From assembly GCA_040905045.1 (NCBI GenBank), contig JBBDSH010000081.1, positions 1 through 64,000 on the forward strand: DNA of 64,000 nt, read 5' to 3'. Shown in pieces: positions 26,128 through 35,397 of this stretch; positions within the stretch are counted from its first letter, which is position 1; each line of letters begins with the position of its first letter. This DNA comes from JBBDSH01 sp040905045 (GTDB lineage: Bacteria > Pseudomonadota > Gammaproteobacteria > Eutrophobiales > Eutrophobiaceae). The translations under genes and the position numbers were made by a program. The notes beneath the pieces are model-generated. The model was not told the DNA's origin. It did no database searches and saw only the letters and a list, made by a program, of their open reading frames with translations.

Positions 26128-27375
26128 TTATTGGACATATTTATACAGTTCACCGTCTTTCATGATCATCAACAGGTTATCCTTATCCTGTAACAGACTG
26201 ATATCTCTCGCCGGATCGCCTTTCACCAGCAGCATATCCGCCAGATAACCCTCCTTAATCAATCCCAGTTCATCACCCATATCCATGATCTGGCCACCCC
26301 ATTTGGTAGCCGACATAATGCTTTCTTCAGGCGTAAATCCGAGCAAATTAACGAAATGCTCCAGGTCTCTGGCATTTGTACCGATAGGATTCCAGCCAAA
26401 GCCGTAATCCCCCCCCGGCAGAATCCGCAGGCCACGTTTCTTCAGATCCTTATAAACTTCAATACAGGATTCCAGAGTCTGCACGGTATCGAAGCTTTCT
26501 ATCATCTCCGGCGTAAATCCCCATTCCTTGGAGTTATAGGCAGTCGCGTAGATCACACCGAGTGCCGGCGCCAGAAATATCCTGTCCTTTTGCGATTCAA
26601 GCAGGTCCTTGGATTCATCATCGGCAAAATCGCAATGGTATATGATTTCTATTCCATACTTGACGGCCAGCTTAATCCCCGCCGCACAACGGGTATGACA
26701 GGCCACCCACACATTCCATTCATGGGCCTGATCTGCCGCAGCGGCAATCTCCTCCTCTGTGTAAGCAAGCATTTTACTGGAACCTGGATGCTGCCAGTTT
26801 TCTCCACCGATATTGATCTTTATGGTATCCACACCTTCGCGCACAAACATCCGCGTGGCCTTTCTCATATCCCAGGGCCCGTCAACAATATATGAATAGC
26901 CGCTGTGATGGTACAGGTGCATCTGGCTTTCATCCCCGAGACCACCCGTGGCCGTCAGTTCCGGGCTCGCTGCAAGGTATCTAGGGCCGGGTATATGGCC
27001 CTTGTTGATTTCGTTTCTGACCGCTATGTCGAGTCTTGGCTTTGATGCACCTGCTGAACGCACACTGGTAAATCCCTGATCCAGCATTACCCTGGCATGC
27101 CTGGCAGTGAGGAGTGTGTGATCCTCCGGAGGGATAATGCCCAGACTCTTGCCGCCGTAGCTATTGTTGTAGGAAAGATGTCCATGAGCTTCGGTCATTC
27201 CCGGCATCAATGTATTGCCGCCACCGTCGATTATCTGTGCATTATCCAGGGAGAGTTCGCCCTTCTTTCCGGAAACCGCAGTGATGCGATTGCCTTCTAT
27301 ACATACTTCACCTTTGAACGCTTTCTTACCGCTACCGTCCAGAATCGAGACATTCTTGATATGCAGCACACTCAT
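26128..27375 (-). CDS. Amidohydrolase (imidazolonepropionase/prolidase-like)
   Basis: A 415-residue metal-dependent hydrolase of the amidohydrolase superfamily. The first metal motif HGH is in MTEAHGHLSYN near residue 65, a candidate bridging lysine is in DTIKINIGG near 186, further histidines are in ACHTRCAAG and IIYHCDF near 220-240, and the metal Asp is in LPGGDYGFGWNP near 320. The small beta-sandwich is formed by the N-terminal LDGSGKKAFKGEVCIEGNRI and the C-terminal YLADMLLVKGDPARDI. It hydrolyses a C-N or lactone bond of a small molecule and lies between two alpha/beta hydrolases. Confidence 0.85.
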   Translation of the reverse strand: MSVLHIKNVSILDGSGKKAFKGEVCIEGNRITAVSGKKGELSLDNAQIIDGGGNTLMPGMTEAHGHLSYNNSYGGKSLGIIPPEDHTLLTARHARVMLDQGFTSVRSAGASKPRLDIAVRNEINKGHIPGPRYLAASPELTATGGLGDESQMHLYHHSGYSYIVDGPWDMRKATRMFVREGVDTIKINIGGENWQHPGSSKMLAYTEEEIAAAADQAHEWNVWVACHTRCAAGIKLAVKYGIEIIYHCDFADDESKDLLESQKDRIFLAPALGVIYATAYNSKEWGFTPEMIESFDTVQTLESCIEVYKDLKKRGLRILPGGDYGFGWNPIGTNARDLEHFVNLLGFTPEESIMSATKWGGQIMDMGDELGLIKEGYLADMLLVKGDPARDISLLQDKDNLLMIMKDGELYKYVQ

Positions 27376-27422
27376 TTCAGACCCCCCGGTATTTTACCCC
27401 TAGCTTTAGACTTCTTTAGGTG

Positions 27423-28202
27423 CTAAAGCACCTTGTCCACGTAAAAGTTGATTATTCCGCTGGCCACCGGTTCCGGCTTTTCAATGGATGTCTGGTGACC
27501 GACTCCATTGACGATCAATAGACGTGCATCAACCAGCTTTTCTTTTATTCTGCGCGATGTCAGTGGCGGTCCCACAATATCTTCATTACCTGTTATCAGG
27601 AGTACCGGGCATTTTATCTTTCCCAGATCGGGCACCGGAGCTTCGGATGCGGCCTCGCAATACCTGGCGTAACCTTCCGGGTCCTGCCGGTACAACATTT
27701 CTCTCGTGAAAGCGACAATCTCTGGCCGTAATGCTTTGGTCTCCGCCGAGGTACTGGCCTGAGAAACTGTGTTAGCGACTTCAACCATGCCTTCTTGCCG
27801 GACCTTGGCCGCCCTGTCCTTCAATGCCGACCTGGCTCCCTCCGGAATATCGTGCAATGACCCCAGCAGTACAAGGCTTTTTACGCGTTTCGGGTTTTTC
27901 TCCGCAACAAGCTGACATATCACGGTACCGACTGAATGGCCCATGAGATGAGCACTATCAGCATTTATGGAATCCATAACTGCGAGGATATCTTCCATGC
28001 AGCTGTCCATGGTAAATCTATCGGACTGATTGGGCGAGAAACCGGCACCTTCCAGATCAATGCTAACCACCCGAAACAGCCGGCTCAGTACTCCCATTAA
28101 CGAACCCCAGACGCTCACATTACCGCCGAGGCCGTGAATCATTATCAGCGGCTCGCCTTCACCGCTTTCCGATACGAAGATTTCTTTGCCGTTGATTTGC
28201 AT
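27423..28202 (-). CDS. Alpha/beta hydrolase (enol-lactonase-like)
   Basis: A 259-residue alpha/beta hydrolase. The oxyanion segment is MIHGLGGNVSVW near residue 21, the nucleophile Ser is in LMGHSVGTV near 92, the acid is in ITGNEDIVGP near 205, and the base is in GVGHQTSIEKP near 235. It resembles 3-oxoadipate enol-lactonase and similar lactone or ester hydrolases. The ATG at 28202 is chosen because AGGGGAG lies at the right distance; an upstream in-frame start lacks one. It leads a group of four minus-strand genes. A TATAAT at 28252-28247 on the same strand could be its -10 box, with no good -35. Confidence 0.82.
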   Translation of the reverse strand: MQINGKEIFVSESGEGEPLIMIHGLGGNVSVWGSLMGVLSRLFRVVSIDLEGAGFSPNQSDRFTMDSCMEDILAVMDSINADSAHLMGHSVGTVICQLVAEKNPKRVKSLVLLGSLHDIPEGARSALKDRAAKVRQEGMVEVANTVSQASTSAETKALRPEIVAFTREMLYRQDPEGYARYCEAASEAPVPDLGKIKCPVLLITGNEDIVGPPLTSRRIKEKLVDARLLIVNGVGHQTSIEKPEPVASGIINFYVDKVL

Positions 28203-28383
28203 TGAATTCGTTCTCCCCTGCTGATGCCATTGCATACGGATTTTGCATTATATTGCACACGTGTTCATTTTAATTTATCACACGCTCGCCGGGGAGGCAA
28301 GAATCAAAATAATCGTCTGTTTAAGGGTGCCCAGAGTTGATCGTCCGGGCAGTTTGGTCAGAAAAACAGTATCTTGACGATAC

Positions 28384-29325
28384 TCAGACCACGCGATGCA
28401 GCAGTTCCTCGCCGCTGTTGAGACGCCGGCAGTTTTCCAGTGCCACATCAAAACTACGCCGCATGGTTTCCTGTGTCCGCCAGGCGATATGGGGCGTGGT
28501 GACAACATTATCCAGTCTGAGTAATGCGTTGTCTTTAGGCAGCGGTTCCTCGGCAAAGACGTCCAGCCCCGCCCCGGACAGATGTCCGCTTGTCAGGGCC
28601 TTGAACAGGGCCGCTTCATCAACCACTTCTCCTCGGGCAGTGTTGATCAGCACGCTGCCTTTCTTCATATTAAATAATTCCTCTTCCCCGATCATATTGT
28701 ACGTCTGTTCCGTGAGTGGGACATGAATGGAAAGGATATCCGCTTCCCGTACCAACTGCTTCAGATCCCGCCGTCCATGGTTGTCCTTCGCCGATGTGCT
28801 CCTGTCCGTATACAACACACGGGCGCCCATGGCCTCAAGGATCGGAGTGATTATTTTCGGTATGGCACCATTACCGATGAGACCGATCGTTTTTCCATGG
28901 ATTTCACTGATGCTGTCAAACGTCTCGGGAGCCAGGGACCAGCCCTTGCCCTTATGACAGGCATTATGAAGCATGGTCAAACGTCTCAGTGTTGCCATGA
29001 TCAGGAGTAATACCATTTCGGCGACGGCACGACTGTTGGTGCCCGGCATGTTGCAGACCTTTACCGAATGTGCCTCTGCCGCCTCGAGATCAATAGTATT
29101 CACGCCAACGCCTATTTTCTGGATGAGCCGAAGCGCAGGTGCCGATGAAATGATATCCGCGGTTAACGGTGTCAACACATGCCAGATGACATTGGTTTCC
29201 TGCAATAAACTGTTGAATTCCTGCCCGTAACCTTCACAGAAGGTAATTCGAAATTCATCATTACTGAGAGAGCGGAATGTTTCTTTCAGTTTATCACTGA
29301 CCTGATGATGGAATAATATATTCAT
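28384..29325 (-). CDS. D-2-hydroxyacid dehydrogenase (phosphoglycerate dehydrogenase-like)
   Basis: A 313-residue NAD-dependent D-isomer-specific 2-hydroxyacid dehydrogenase, interconverting 2-oxo and 2-hydroxy acids. The cofactor motif is the variant GLIGNGAIPKII near residue 145. Catalytic residues are the Arg of LINTARGEVVD near 230, the Glu of FAEEPLP near 260 and the His of TTPHIAWRTQE near 280. The second glycine of the GxGxxG motif is followed by Ala-Ile-Pro, an uncommon form. It is divergent from the APH-fold kinase, separated by 73 bases that must hold both promoters. The substrate is probably a small 2-oxo acid of the surrounding pathways. Confidence 0.85.
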   Translation of the reverse strand: MNILFHHQVSDKLKETFRSLSNDEFRITFCEGYGQEFNSLLQETNVIWHVLTPLTADIISSAPALRLIQKIGVGVNTIDLEAAEAHSVKVCNMPGTNSRAVAEMVLLLIMATLRRLTMLHNACHKGKGWSLAPETFDSISEIHGKTIGLIGNGAIPKIITPILEAMGARVLYTDRSTSAKDNHGRRDLKQLVREADILSIHVPLTEQTYNMIGEEELFNMKKGSVLINTARGEVVDEAALFKALTSGHLSGAGLDVFAEEPLPKDNALLRLDNVVTTPHIAWRTQETMRRSFDVALENCRRLNSGEELLHRVV

Positions 29326-29398
29326 GTATAGTTATTGCCGGGTAGTTATTTAATAATTCATAGAACCTGACAAAATATTTAACAAATGCCTGACGAGA

Positions 29399-30433
29399 AT
29401 GCAATCGGCCATGTTTACTGACATCAATAAAAAATTATTACCATTCCTCAAAACAGCCGGGATTGCCGATGATAGCAGTCGTATTCGGCTCACCCCCCTG
29501 TCCGGTGGCGTGTCGTCGGATATATACCGGCTTGATATCGATGCTGATTCCTATTGCCTGAAACAGGCCCTGCCCAAGCTTAAGGTCGATATCGACTGGT
29601 ATGCGGACACCAATCGCAGCTATTACGAATTCGAATGGTTGCATTTCGCCCATTCTATAAATAACAATAATACACCGAAACTCATAGCCTATGAGCGTGA
29701 GACCGGCTTCATACTCATGGAGTATCTGCCCCCGGAATGTTATCCGGTCTGGAAAAAGCAGTTGCTTGACGGCGCCGTCGATCCCGGCTTTGCTGCCCGG
29801 GTTGGAATGGAGACCGCGCGGATCCACGCACATGCCCATGATAATCCGTATATAAAAGACTTATTCCAGACCGGGGCAATGTTTCACCAGCTCCGCATCG
29901 AACCGTATCTCCTGTATACCGGGCAAAGGTACGAAGACCTGCGTATTCGCAAGGCATTCATGACTCTGGCAGACTCGCTGCGCGAGACACATATCACACT
30001 TATCCATGGCGACGTCAGTCCCAAGAATATACTGGTCGGTCCGGGAGGACCGGTTTTCCTGGATGCGGAATGTGCCTTCTATGGCGACCCCGCATTTGAC
30101 TTGTCATTCTGTCTCAACCATTTGCTGCTCAAGAGCATCCGGAAGGCGGAATTGTATGGTAAATATACGGATGCCTACAAAAACCTGGTGGCTGCGTATC
30201 TGAAACACGTCACGTGGGAAGACAGGGACCTGTTCGTTTCACGTTGTCTGAAATTGCTCCCCGCCCTCATGCTCGCACGTATCGACGGAAAGTCGCCGGT
30301 TGAATACATCACTTTGGAAAAGCAGAAACAATTGATCCGACGCTTCTGTACTACGCGGCTTTACGAAAGCAGTCTCGACCTGTTTAAATTCTCCGATGAC
30401 CTGGGTTCTGAAATTCCCCTATTGCTACAATAA
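29399..30433 (+). CDS. APH-fold small-molecule kinase
   Basis: A 344-residue aminoglycoside phosphotransferase/choline kinase-fold protein that transfers phosphate from ATP to a small hydroxylated substrate in the cytosol. The Brenner motif is HGDVSPKNIL near residues 203-212 and the Mg-binding segment is FLDAECAFYGDP near 220, with Asp-Ala-Glu in place of Asp-x-Glu/Asp-Phe-Gly. An alternative ATG lies four codons in. Next to a LacI regulator and sugar genes it is more likely a sugar, amino-alcohol or hydroxy-acid kinase than an antibiotic resistance enzyme. Confidence 0.75.
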   Translation: MQSAMFTDINKKLLPFLKTAGIADDSSRIRLTPLSGGVSSDIYRLDIDADSYCLKQALPKLKVDIDWYADTNRSYYEFEWLHFAHSINNNNTPKLIAYERETGFILMEYLPPECYPVWKKQLLDGAVDPGFAARVGMETARIHAHAHDNPYIKDLFQTGAMFHQLRIEPYLLYTGQRYEDLRIRKAFMTLADSLRETHITLIHGDVSPKNILVGPGGPVFLDAECAFYGDPAFDLSFCLNHLLLKSIRKAELYGKYTDAYKNLVAAYLKHVTWEDRDLFVSRCLKLLPALMLARIDGKSPVEYITLEKQKQLIRRFCTTRLYESSLDLFKFSDDLGSEIPLLLQ

Positions 30434-30477
30434 ACAATAATTCCGGCGCAAGTTACCTATAATCGTCAATAAAACTG

Positions 30478-31506
30478 ATGAACAAAAAACCCCAAACCAC
30501 GATCAAGGATATCGCCGATTATCTTGGCATCTCCCACACAACTGTATCCCGTGCGCTCAATGACAAACCTACCATAAACGAGAAGACCAAAACCCGGGTC
30601 CGACAGGCCTGCAGGAAACTGGGTTATATACAGAATGTCGCTGCCAAAACCATGCGCGGCTCCCAGAGTTCTGTTATCGGACTGATTGTGCCCGACATCG
30701 AAAATGTTTTTTATGCCGGTGTCGCAAAAAGCATTGCTCAGGCCTGCAATAATGAATCCTTTCAGCTTTTGCTGATGATTTCAGAAGACGATCCCGAACG
30801 GGAGTATGAACATATAAAGATTCTTCGCGAGTATCTGGCAGCGGGGGTCATCATCATTCCTTCCGAGTCAATACTTCCAGAATCAATAAAACTCCTGAAG
30901 AAACTGACCGTCGTACAGATGCTGCGGGTCAATGATCGCATCGGAAATATCCGCGTTACATTCAACGACAAAAAAGCCCTGGCACTTGCCACCCGGCACC
31001 TTCTCGACCTCGGCCATACACGTATTGCCTACATCGGCGGCCTGCGCAGCCTGAGTACCGGCGAGGCACGCTATCAGGGTTTCTGTTCAGCCATCAAAAA
31101 TAAGGGCATCAGCCTGAAGAATACCATACGATACTGCGGGCAGCCGCGCGAGGAATTCGCCCGGAAATCCATTGCGAACCTGGTCAATCACAGCAGTAGT
31201 GTAACCGCTGTGGTCTTCGGAGGAACGAGACTGACCGAGAGCGGCATTGAGGCGCTCATGGAGCACGGCCTTTCCATTCCAGACGATATCTCCGTCATCG
31301 GTTACGGCGATCCGCCCTGGTTTCGCTTTCTGGCGGGCGGTATTACCACTATAAGACTGCCGGTAAGGGAATTTGCCGACCATACCGCTTCCCGGCTTTT
31401 TGATCTGATCCGCAAAGGCAGCAAACCATCGAAGACCGATCAGCCGGTAAAATCCGATATGTTTGAACCGGCGATCATAATCCGATCTTCCAGCCGCAAC
31501 CTGTAA
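30478..31506 (+). CDS. LacI-family transcriptional regulator
   Basis: A 342-residue regulator. The helix-turn-helix is TIKDIADYLGISHTTVSRAL near residues 8-27, the hinge is NVAAKTMRGSQ, and the effector-binding domain follows. Its recognition helix (SHTTVSRA) differs from that of the first LacI protein (SVGTVSRV), so it probably reads a different operator. It lies 44 bases behind the APH-fold kinase, likely co-transcribed, and convergent with the MetE-core gene only 12 bases away. The regulated genes may be the kinase itself and the divergent dehydrogenase cluster; no operator was recognised by eye. Confidence 0.88.
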   Translation: MNKKPQTTIKDIADYLGISHTTVSRALNDKPTINEKTKTRVRQACRKLGYIQNVAAKTMRGSQSSVIGLIVPDIENVFYAGVAKSIAQACNNESFQLLLMISEDDPEREYEHIKILREYLAAGVIIIPSESILPESIKLLKKLTVVQMLRVNDRIGNIRVTFNDKKALALATRHLLDLGHTRIAYIGGLRSLSTGEARYQGFCSAIKNKGISLKNTIRYCGQPREEFARKSIANLVNHSSSVTAVVFGGTRLTESGIEALMEHGLSIPDDISVIGYGDPPWFRFLAGGITTIRLPVREFADHTASRLFDLIRKGSKPSKTDQPVKSDMFEPAIIIRSSSRNL

Positions 31507-31518
31507 TTCGCACCCTTA

Positions 31519-32562
31519 TCAGGGTTCCAGGGTCTTTGCCGCCTCAACCAGCACTGCAAGCTTGGCACGGGTAATATCCAGCGGCACATGCCCGAAACCA
31601 CATTCACTGGAAAGAAACAACCTGTCCGGTTCGAAGTACTCCAGTGCCGGCCTTGTCAGCTTATGTACCTGTTCCACGGTTTCGATGTCGTCGCTGCGCT
31701 GATCGATGACACCGATAGACAGATTACCCTTGTAATCCCACATATCGAACAAATCGAGCATATTATAATGCAATGTGCAGTATTCAAGGTGCAGTTCATC
31801 CAGTTTTATCTTTTTCAGCCCGTCCAGCATTTCCACATAGCGGCCGAAATAACCCCGGCGCCTGTGCGCATTGCCGCCACAGATATGCAAACCGAAATAC
31901 ACCCCTGGAAACTGCTCAATGATTTCATTGAGGACGTCCGCCGCCCAGATGCATTCATGGGGTGATTCGGTCAGAACCGGTTCGTCAAACTGGATATGGT
32001 TACAACCGGCCTTTACGAGCGGCCGCAATTCCTCAATGATACATTGGGCATACCCTCTTGCCAGTTCCGTATCGTCGGGATATATATCGGTAGCCTGATT
32101 CACCGAAAACCGGGCCAGCATATGCGGGCCGGTAATGGTCTGTTTTACCGTGACATTGGCATCCGCATTGTCCTTCGCATGTTTCCATTTTCCGGCCAGA
32201 TCCCAGTCGGGATTTTCCAGTTTGCCGGTAACCACAGAACATTCAATTCCGAATCCGCCTTTTTCCTTGACCAGGGGATGGGCCTTTTCCAGATCCACGC
32301 CTTCGGTCGAGCCGCCGACGCCGAATTGCTTGTATATTTTGTTGTGGGCATCGACACCGTCCATGCGCAACTGGTAGAACCAGTACATATTTTCCCTGTA
32401 TGCCTCACCATCGGTAATGACATCCAGGCCGATGGAACACTGATCTTTTACAGCCCAGGCAATCATTTCCAGAGCTTCCTCCTCGGATACGGTTGGTTTT
32501 CTCAGTGTATCCTTCTGCTGCTCTTTCCTGGGGTAACTGCCCACAACGGTTGTTTTCAACAT
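31519..32562 (-). CDS. MetE C-terminal domain-like methyltransferase family protein
   Basis: A 347-residue stand-alone homologue of the catalytic half of cobalamin-independent methionine synthase. The N-terminus TTVVGSYPR matches the family, and all Zn ligands are visible: His and Cys of LHICGG near 228, Glu of LHLEYC near 258, and Cys of SSECGFG near 322. It lacks the N-terminal folate-binding half of true MetE, so it probably moves a methyl or other group between small molecules rather than making methionine in the standard way. It is the last gene of a five-gene minus operon with CoA-transferase, hydratase, FAH-family hydrolase and epimerase. Confidence 0.75.
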   Translation of the reverse strand: MLKTTVVGSYPRKEQQKDTLRKPTVSEEEALEMIAWAVKDQCSIGLDVITDGEAYRENMYWFYQLRMDGVDAHNKIYKQFGVGGSTEGVDLEKAHPLVKEKGGFGIECSVVTGKLENPDWDLAGKWKHAKDNADANVTVKQTITGPHMLARFSVNQATDIYPDDTELARGYAQCIIEELRPLVKAGCNHIQFDEPVLTESPHECIWAADVLNEIIEQFPGVYFGLHICGGNAHRRRGYFGRYVEMLDGLKKIKLDELHLEYCTLHYNMLDLFDMWDYKGNLSIGVIDQRSDDIETVEQVHKLTRPALEYFEPDRLFLSSECGFGHVPLDITRAKLAVLVEAAKTLEP

Positions 32563-32576
32563 ACTGTCACCTACTA

Positions 32577-33563
32577 TCAGGTTAATTGACCGAGATTATT
32601 GTCCAGTCTGGCTTCATTTATATGAGCCTTGACTGCCTCTTTAAGCCGGCGCGGTTCGAAATCCAGTTCCTTGCGTATCCTCGTATCATCCATATAATCA
32701 ATGAATGGTGTATACGGCTGGCTGTTATCAAAGCGGATATCCGCATCGGGAATAAACTCACGGACAATATCAGCCATTTCCTTCCCGCTGACGGTTCCCC
32801 CGCCACTGTTATAAACAAAATGCTCCAGTTCCGGCTTCAGGGAAAGCCTTATTAGCTGTTCTGCGCAATCTTCCACGTAAATCCAGTCGTCTCTGTTATC
32901 TTCGGGGAAATTGATTAATGCGGGCTGTCCCAGTGCCGGCGCAGTAATCATGTCCTCCGCCCACATCAGAGAACTGCGCTTGCGGCCGTAACCGAACACG
33001 ATGGATGGCCGTGTACAGGCTATACTGATTCCGTGTTTCTTCGCATATTTGCTGCCCATGAACTCGTTTAATTGTTTCATGACGGCATAGGTAAAATGCT
33101 GATGCTGCAAGCCACAGTAATCGTCCTCGTTCACAGGGCGGTTACCGTATAATTCCTGTGAAACACCGTAAACACTCTGGCTACTCAGAAATACCATCCG
33201 ATCGAGGTTATTCCTCAGAGTGACCTCGAACAAATTCGTTGTCCCTGCGATGTTGACCGCAACCGCACGAACCGGATCATCATCAATGAGATTACTCATT
33301 ATGTATCCGCAGCAGATAAGGTTCGTGATGCCGTGTTCACTAACGAGCAGCTGGATATCATCCAGTCTGGAAATATCAAGCTCCTGAATTTCCAGAAGTT
33401 TCCGTTCCAGATTCATGTTGTCAATTCTTCGCAGCAATCCCGCAGACTCACCGTTGACATTGACGTCCGTGGCAACAACCGGAAGCCCCCGTTTCAGCAG
33501 TTGTATGACGACTCGTTTACCGAGAAACCCGGTAGCACCGGTGACAAGGAATTTTTTATTCAT
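32577..33563 (-). CDS. NAD-dependent epimerase/dehydratase
   Basis: A 328-residue extended short-chain dehydrogenase. The nucleotide motif is GATGFLGKRV near residues 8-17. The catalytic Ser-Tyr-Lys set is seen as LSSQSVYG near 127 and FTYAVMKQLN near 160. The C-terminal substrate domain contains NSGGGTVSGKEMA. Family members act on nucleotide sugars but also on free sugars, uronates and dihydroflavonol-type ketones. It lies 14 bases before the MetE-core gene and 27 bases behind the FAH-family gene. A role in oxidising or epimerising a free sugar acid fits the operon; this is inference. Confidence 0.82.
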   Translation of the reverse strand: MNKKFLVTGATGFLGKRVVIQLLKRGLPVVATDVNVNGESAGLLRRIDNMNLERKLLEIQELDISRLDDIQLLVSEHGITNLICCGYIMSNLIDDDPVRAVAVNIAGTTNLFEVTLRNNLDRMVFLSSQSVYGVSQELYGNRPVNEDDYCGLQHQHFTYAVMKQLNEFMGSKYAKKHGISIACTRPSIVFGYGRKRSSLMWAEDMITAPALGQPALINFPEDNRDDWIYVEDCAEQLIRLSLKPELEHFVYNSGGGTVSGKEMADIVREFIPDADIRFDNSQPYTPFIDYMDDTRIRKELDFEPRRLKEAVKAHINEARLDNNLGQLT

Positions 33564-33590
33564 GGGATTTGTTCAGAGCCTGTTTCAGAT

Positions 33591-34439
33591 TCACCCGTTA
33601 AATGGAACAATATCGTGGCGCTGGCTTCCCAGACCGTCTATACCCAGCTCCACTACATCATCTTTTTTCAACCACGCCTGCGGATTCATTCCGGCACCGA
33701 CGCCCGGCGGAGTACCGGTACTGATCAGGTCGCCGGGTTCCAGAACCATAAACTGGCTGATGTAATGAACCAGATGCGGAATCTTGAATACCATCAGTCC
33801 AGTATTACCCGTTTGCATGCGCTTGTTATTCACATCCAGCCACAGATTCAGATTGTCCAGTTTGTCCACTTCATCAAGTGTTACAAGCCACGGTCCAAAC
33901 GGCCCAAATGTCGGGCAACCTTTGCCCTTGGTCCACTGTCCCGATCTCTCGAGCTGGAATGAACGTTCCGATACATCATCAACAACACACAGTCCGGCGA
34001 CATAATTCATTGCTTCCTCTTCACTTACATAGGAAGCCCGTTTCCCTATAACCACACCCAATTCAACTTCCCAATCCACCTTGCTGCTGTTTTTGGGAAG
34101 GACTATCTCATCGTAGGGACCGATAATGGACGAAACCGCCTTTAGAAAGAGAACCGGCTCAGCGGGCGTGTCCATGCCCGACTCCTTGATGTGGTCGCTG
34201 TAGTTCAGGCCGACACAAATGAAATTACCTACTTTGCCCACCGGTTCGGCAAGCCTTTCCTGACCATCGACGACGGGCAGTTCAGCGAGTTCAATACCCT
34301 TGAGAGTCTCCAGCAACCCGTTTGCAAGGCTGTTACCATCGATATCATCGACGATGTTGCTGATGTCCCTCAATTTGCCCGCCTCATCGACAATCGCCGG
34401 TTTCTCGCTGCCTTTCTCACCAAAACGCGCCAGTTTCAT
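33591..34439 (-). CDS. Fumarylacetoacetate hydrolase-family hydrolase
   Basis: A 282-residue FAH-superfamily enzyme that cleaves a C-C bond in a beta-diketo acid. Metal ligands appear in DWEVELGVVIG (Glu-x-Glu) near residue 115 and CVVDDVSER (Asp) near 145, with the conserved GKGCPTFGPFGPW segment and STGTPPGVGAG near 235. The whole sequence resembles 2,4-diketo-3-deoxy-L-rhamnonate/fuconate hydrolases and proteins often labelled ureidoglycolate lyase. The ATG at 34439 is chosen because GGGGAGG lies directly upstream. In an operon with an epimerase and a CoA-transferase, cleavage of a diketo-deoxy sugar acid is a reasonable guess. Confidence 0.85.
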   Translation of the reverse strand: MKLARFGEKGSEKPAIVDEAGKLRDISNIVDDIDGNSLANGLLETLKGIELAELPVVDGQERLAEPVGKVGNFICVGLNYSDHIKESGMDTPAEPVLFLKAVSSIIGPYDEIVLPKNSSKVDWEVELGVVIGKRASYVSEEEAMNYVAGLCVVDDVSERSFQLERSGQWTKGKGCPTFGPFGPWLVTLDEVDKLDNLNLWLDVNNKRMQTGNTGLMVFKIPHLVHYISQFMVLEPGDLISTGTPPGVGAGMNPQAWLKKDDVVELGIDGLGSQRHDIVPFNG

Positions 34440-34593
34440 CCGAGCCTCCCCTTTCAATACAATATAGTCTGGTTCATGAATTATCGAATATTATTTGTGG
34501 ATTCCGTAATACGCCATCTTCAAGACACAACCAGCGAGATAAATTTGTGGTCGCAGAACAGTCTATGATAACGGGATTTCAGACCCGCGCGTA

Positions 34594-35361
34594 TTACTTG
34601 CCCTTGAAATCGGGTGGACGTTTTTCCTTGAAAGCATTCCTGCCTTCGTCTGCATCGTCGGTAGAAATGCAGATTGTCTGTAAATCCCGCTCGTAACGTA
34701 TGGCCATGTCGATGGGCATGCTGTAGGCGGCCCGTATATTGTCCTTGGCCAGTTGCGCGGCAATCGGTGCTCTTTCGGAGATGGTAAGCGCGAGTTCCTG
34801 CGCCTCATCCATCAGCTTCTCAGGCGGGTATACACGGGAAACCAGATTCCAGTCCAGGGCCTGGCCGGCATCGACGGGATCACCGGTCAACAGCATGTAG
34901 GCCGTATTGCTGGCGCCAATATTATGGGATAAAAGGTAACTCACGCCGCCGCCGCCAATCCAGCCGAGCTTTATCTCCGCGGCACAAAAAGAGGCATTCT
35001 CGGAGGCAAGCCTGATGTCACTGTTCAGGCAGAGTTCCAGTCCTCCGCCGAAGGCGTATCCGTTTACGGCACAGATTACCGGTTTGCATATCTTGCGTAT
35101 GGAATCGCAATAATCGTCCCTGTTCCGGAATACCCAGGCGGTCTCGTAATTATCCAGGTCTTTTATATCACTGCCGGCGCAGAATGCCTTCTCGCCGCTG
35201 CCGGTCAGGATCACGGCCCTTATATCCTTGTCATCGTTGCAGTGTTTCGAAATCTTTGCCAGTTCCGCAGCCATTTCACCGGTAACCGTGTTCAGTTTCT
35301 GCGGACGATTAAGGGTAATAACCGCCACTCTGTCCTTTATCGTAAATTCTATATCACTCAT
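34594..35361 (-). CDS. Enoyl-CoA hydratase/isomerase family protein
   Basis: A 255-residue crotonase-fold protein acting on an acyl-CoA. The oxyanion-hole segments are KAFCAGSDI near residue 60 and GYAFGGGLELCLNSDIRLA near 100, and the second catalytic Glu is in FCAAEIKLGWIGGGG near 126. The ending PPDFKGK matches typical hydratases. It lies 36 bases behind the CaiB-type CoA-transferase, so the pair probably activates a carboxylic acid as a CoA thioester and then hydrates or isomerises it. Confidence 0.88.
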   Translation of the reverse strand: MSDIEFTIKDRVAVITLNRPQKLNTVTGEMAAELAKISKHCNDDKDIRAVILTGSGEKAFCAGSDIKDLDNYETAWVFRNRDDYCDSIRKICKPVICAVNGYAFGGGLELCLNSDIRLASENASFCAAEIKLGWIGGGGVSYLLSHNIGASNTAYMLLTGDPVDAGQALDWNLVSRVYPPEKLMDEAQELALTISERAPIAAQLAKDNIRAAYSMPIDMAIRYERDLQTICISTDDADEGRNAFKEKRPPDFKGK

Positions 35362-35397
35362 GCCCTATGTCCCGAAGTCGCAGAAGTATAATCCATG

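Noticed and set aside
29399..30433. Aminoglycoside resistance gene
   Set aside because: The fold is shared by many metabolic kinases; sequence and sugar-gene context do not support an antibiotic substrate.
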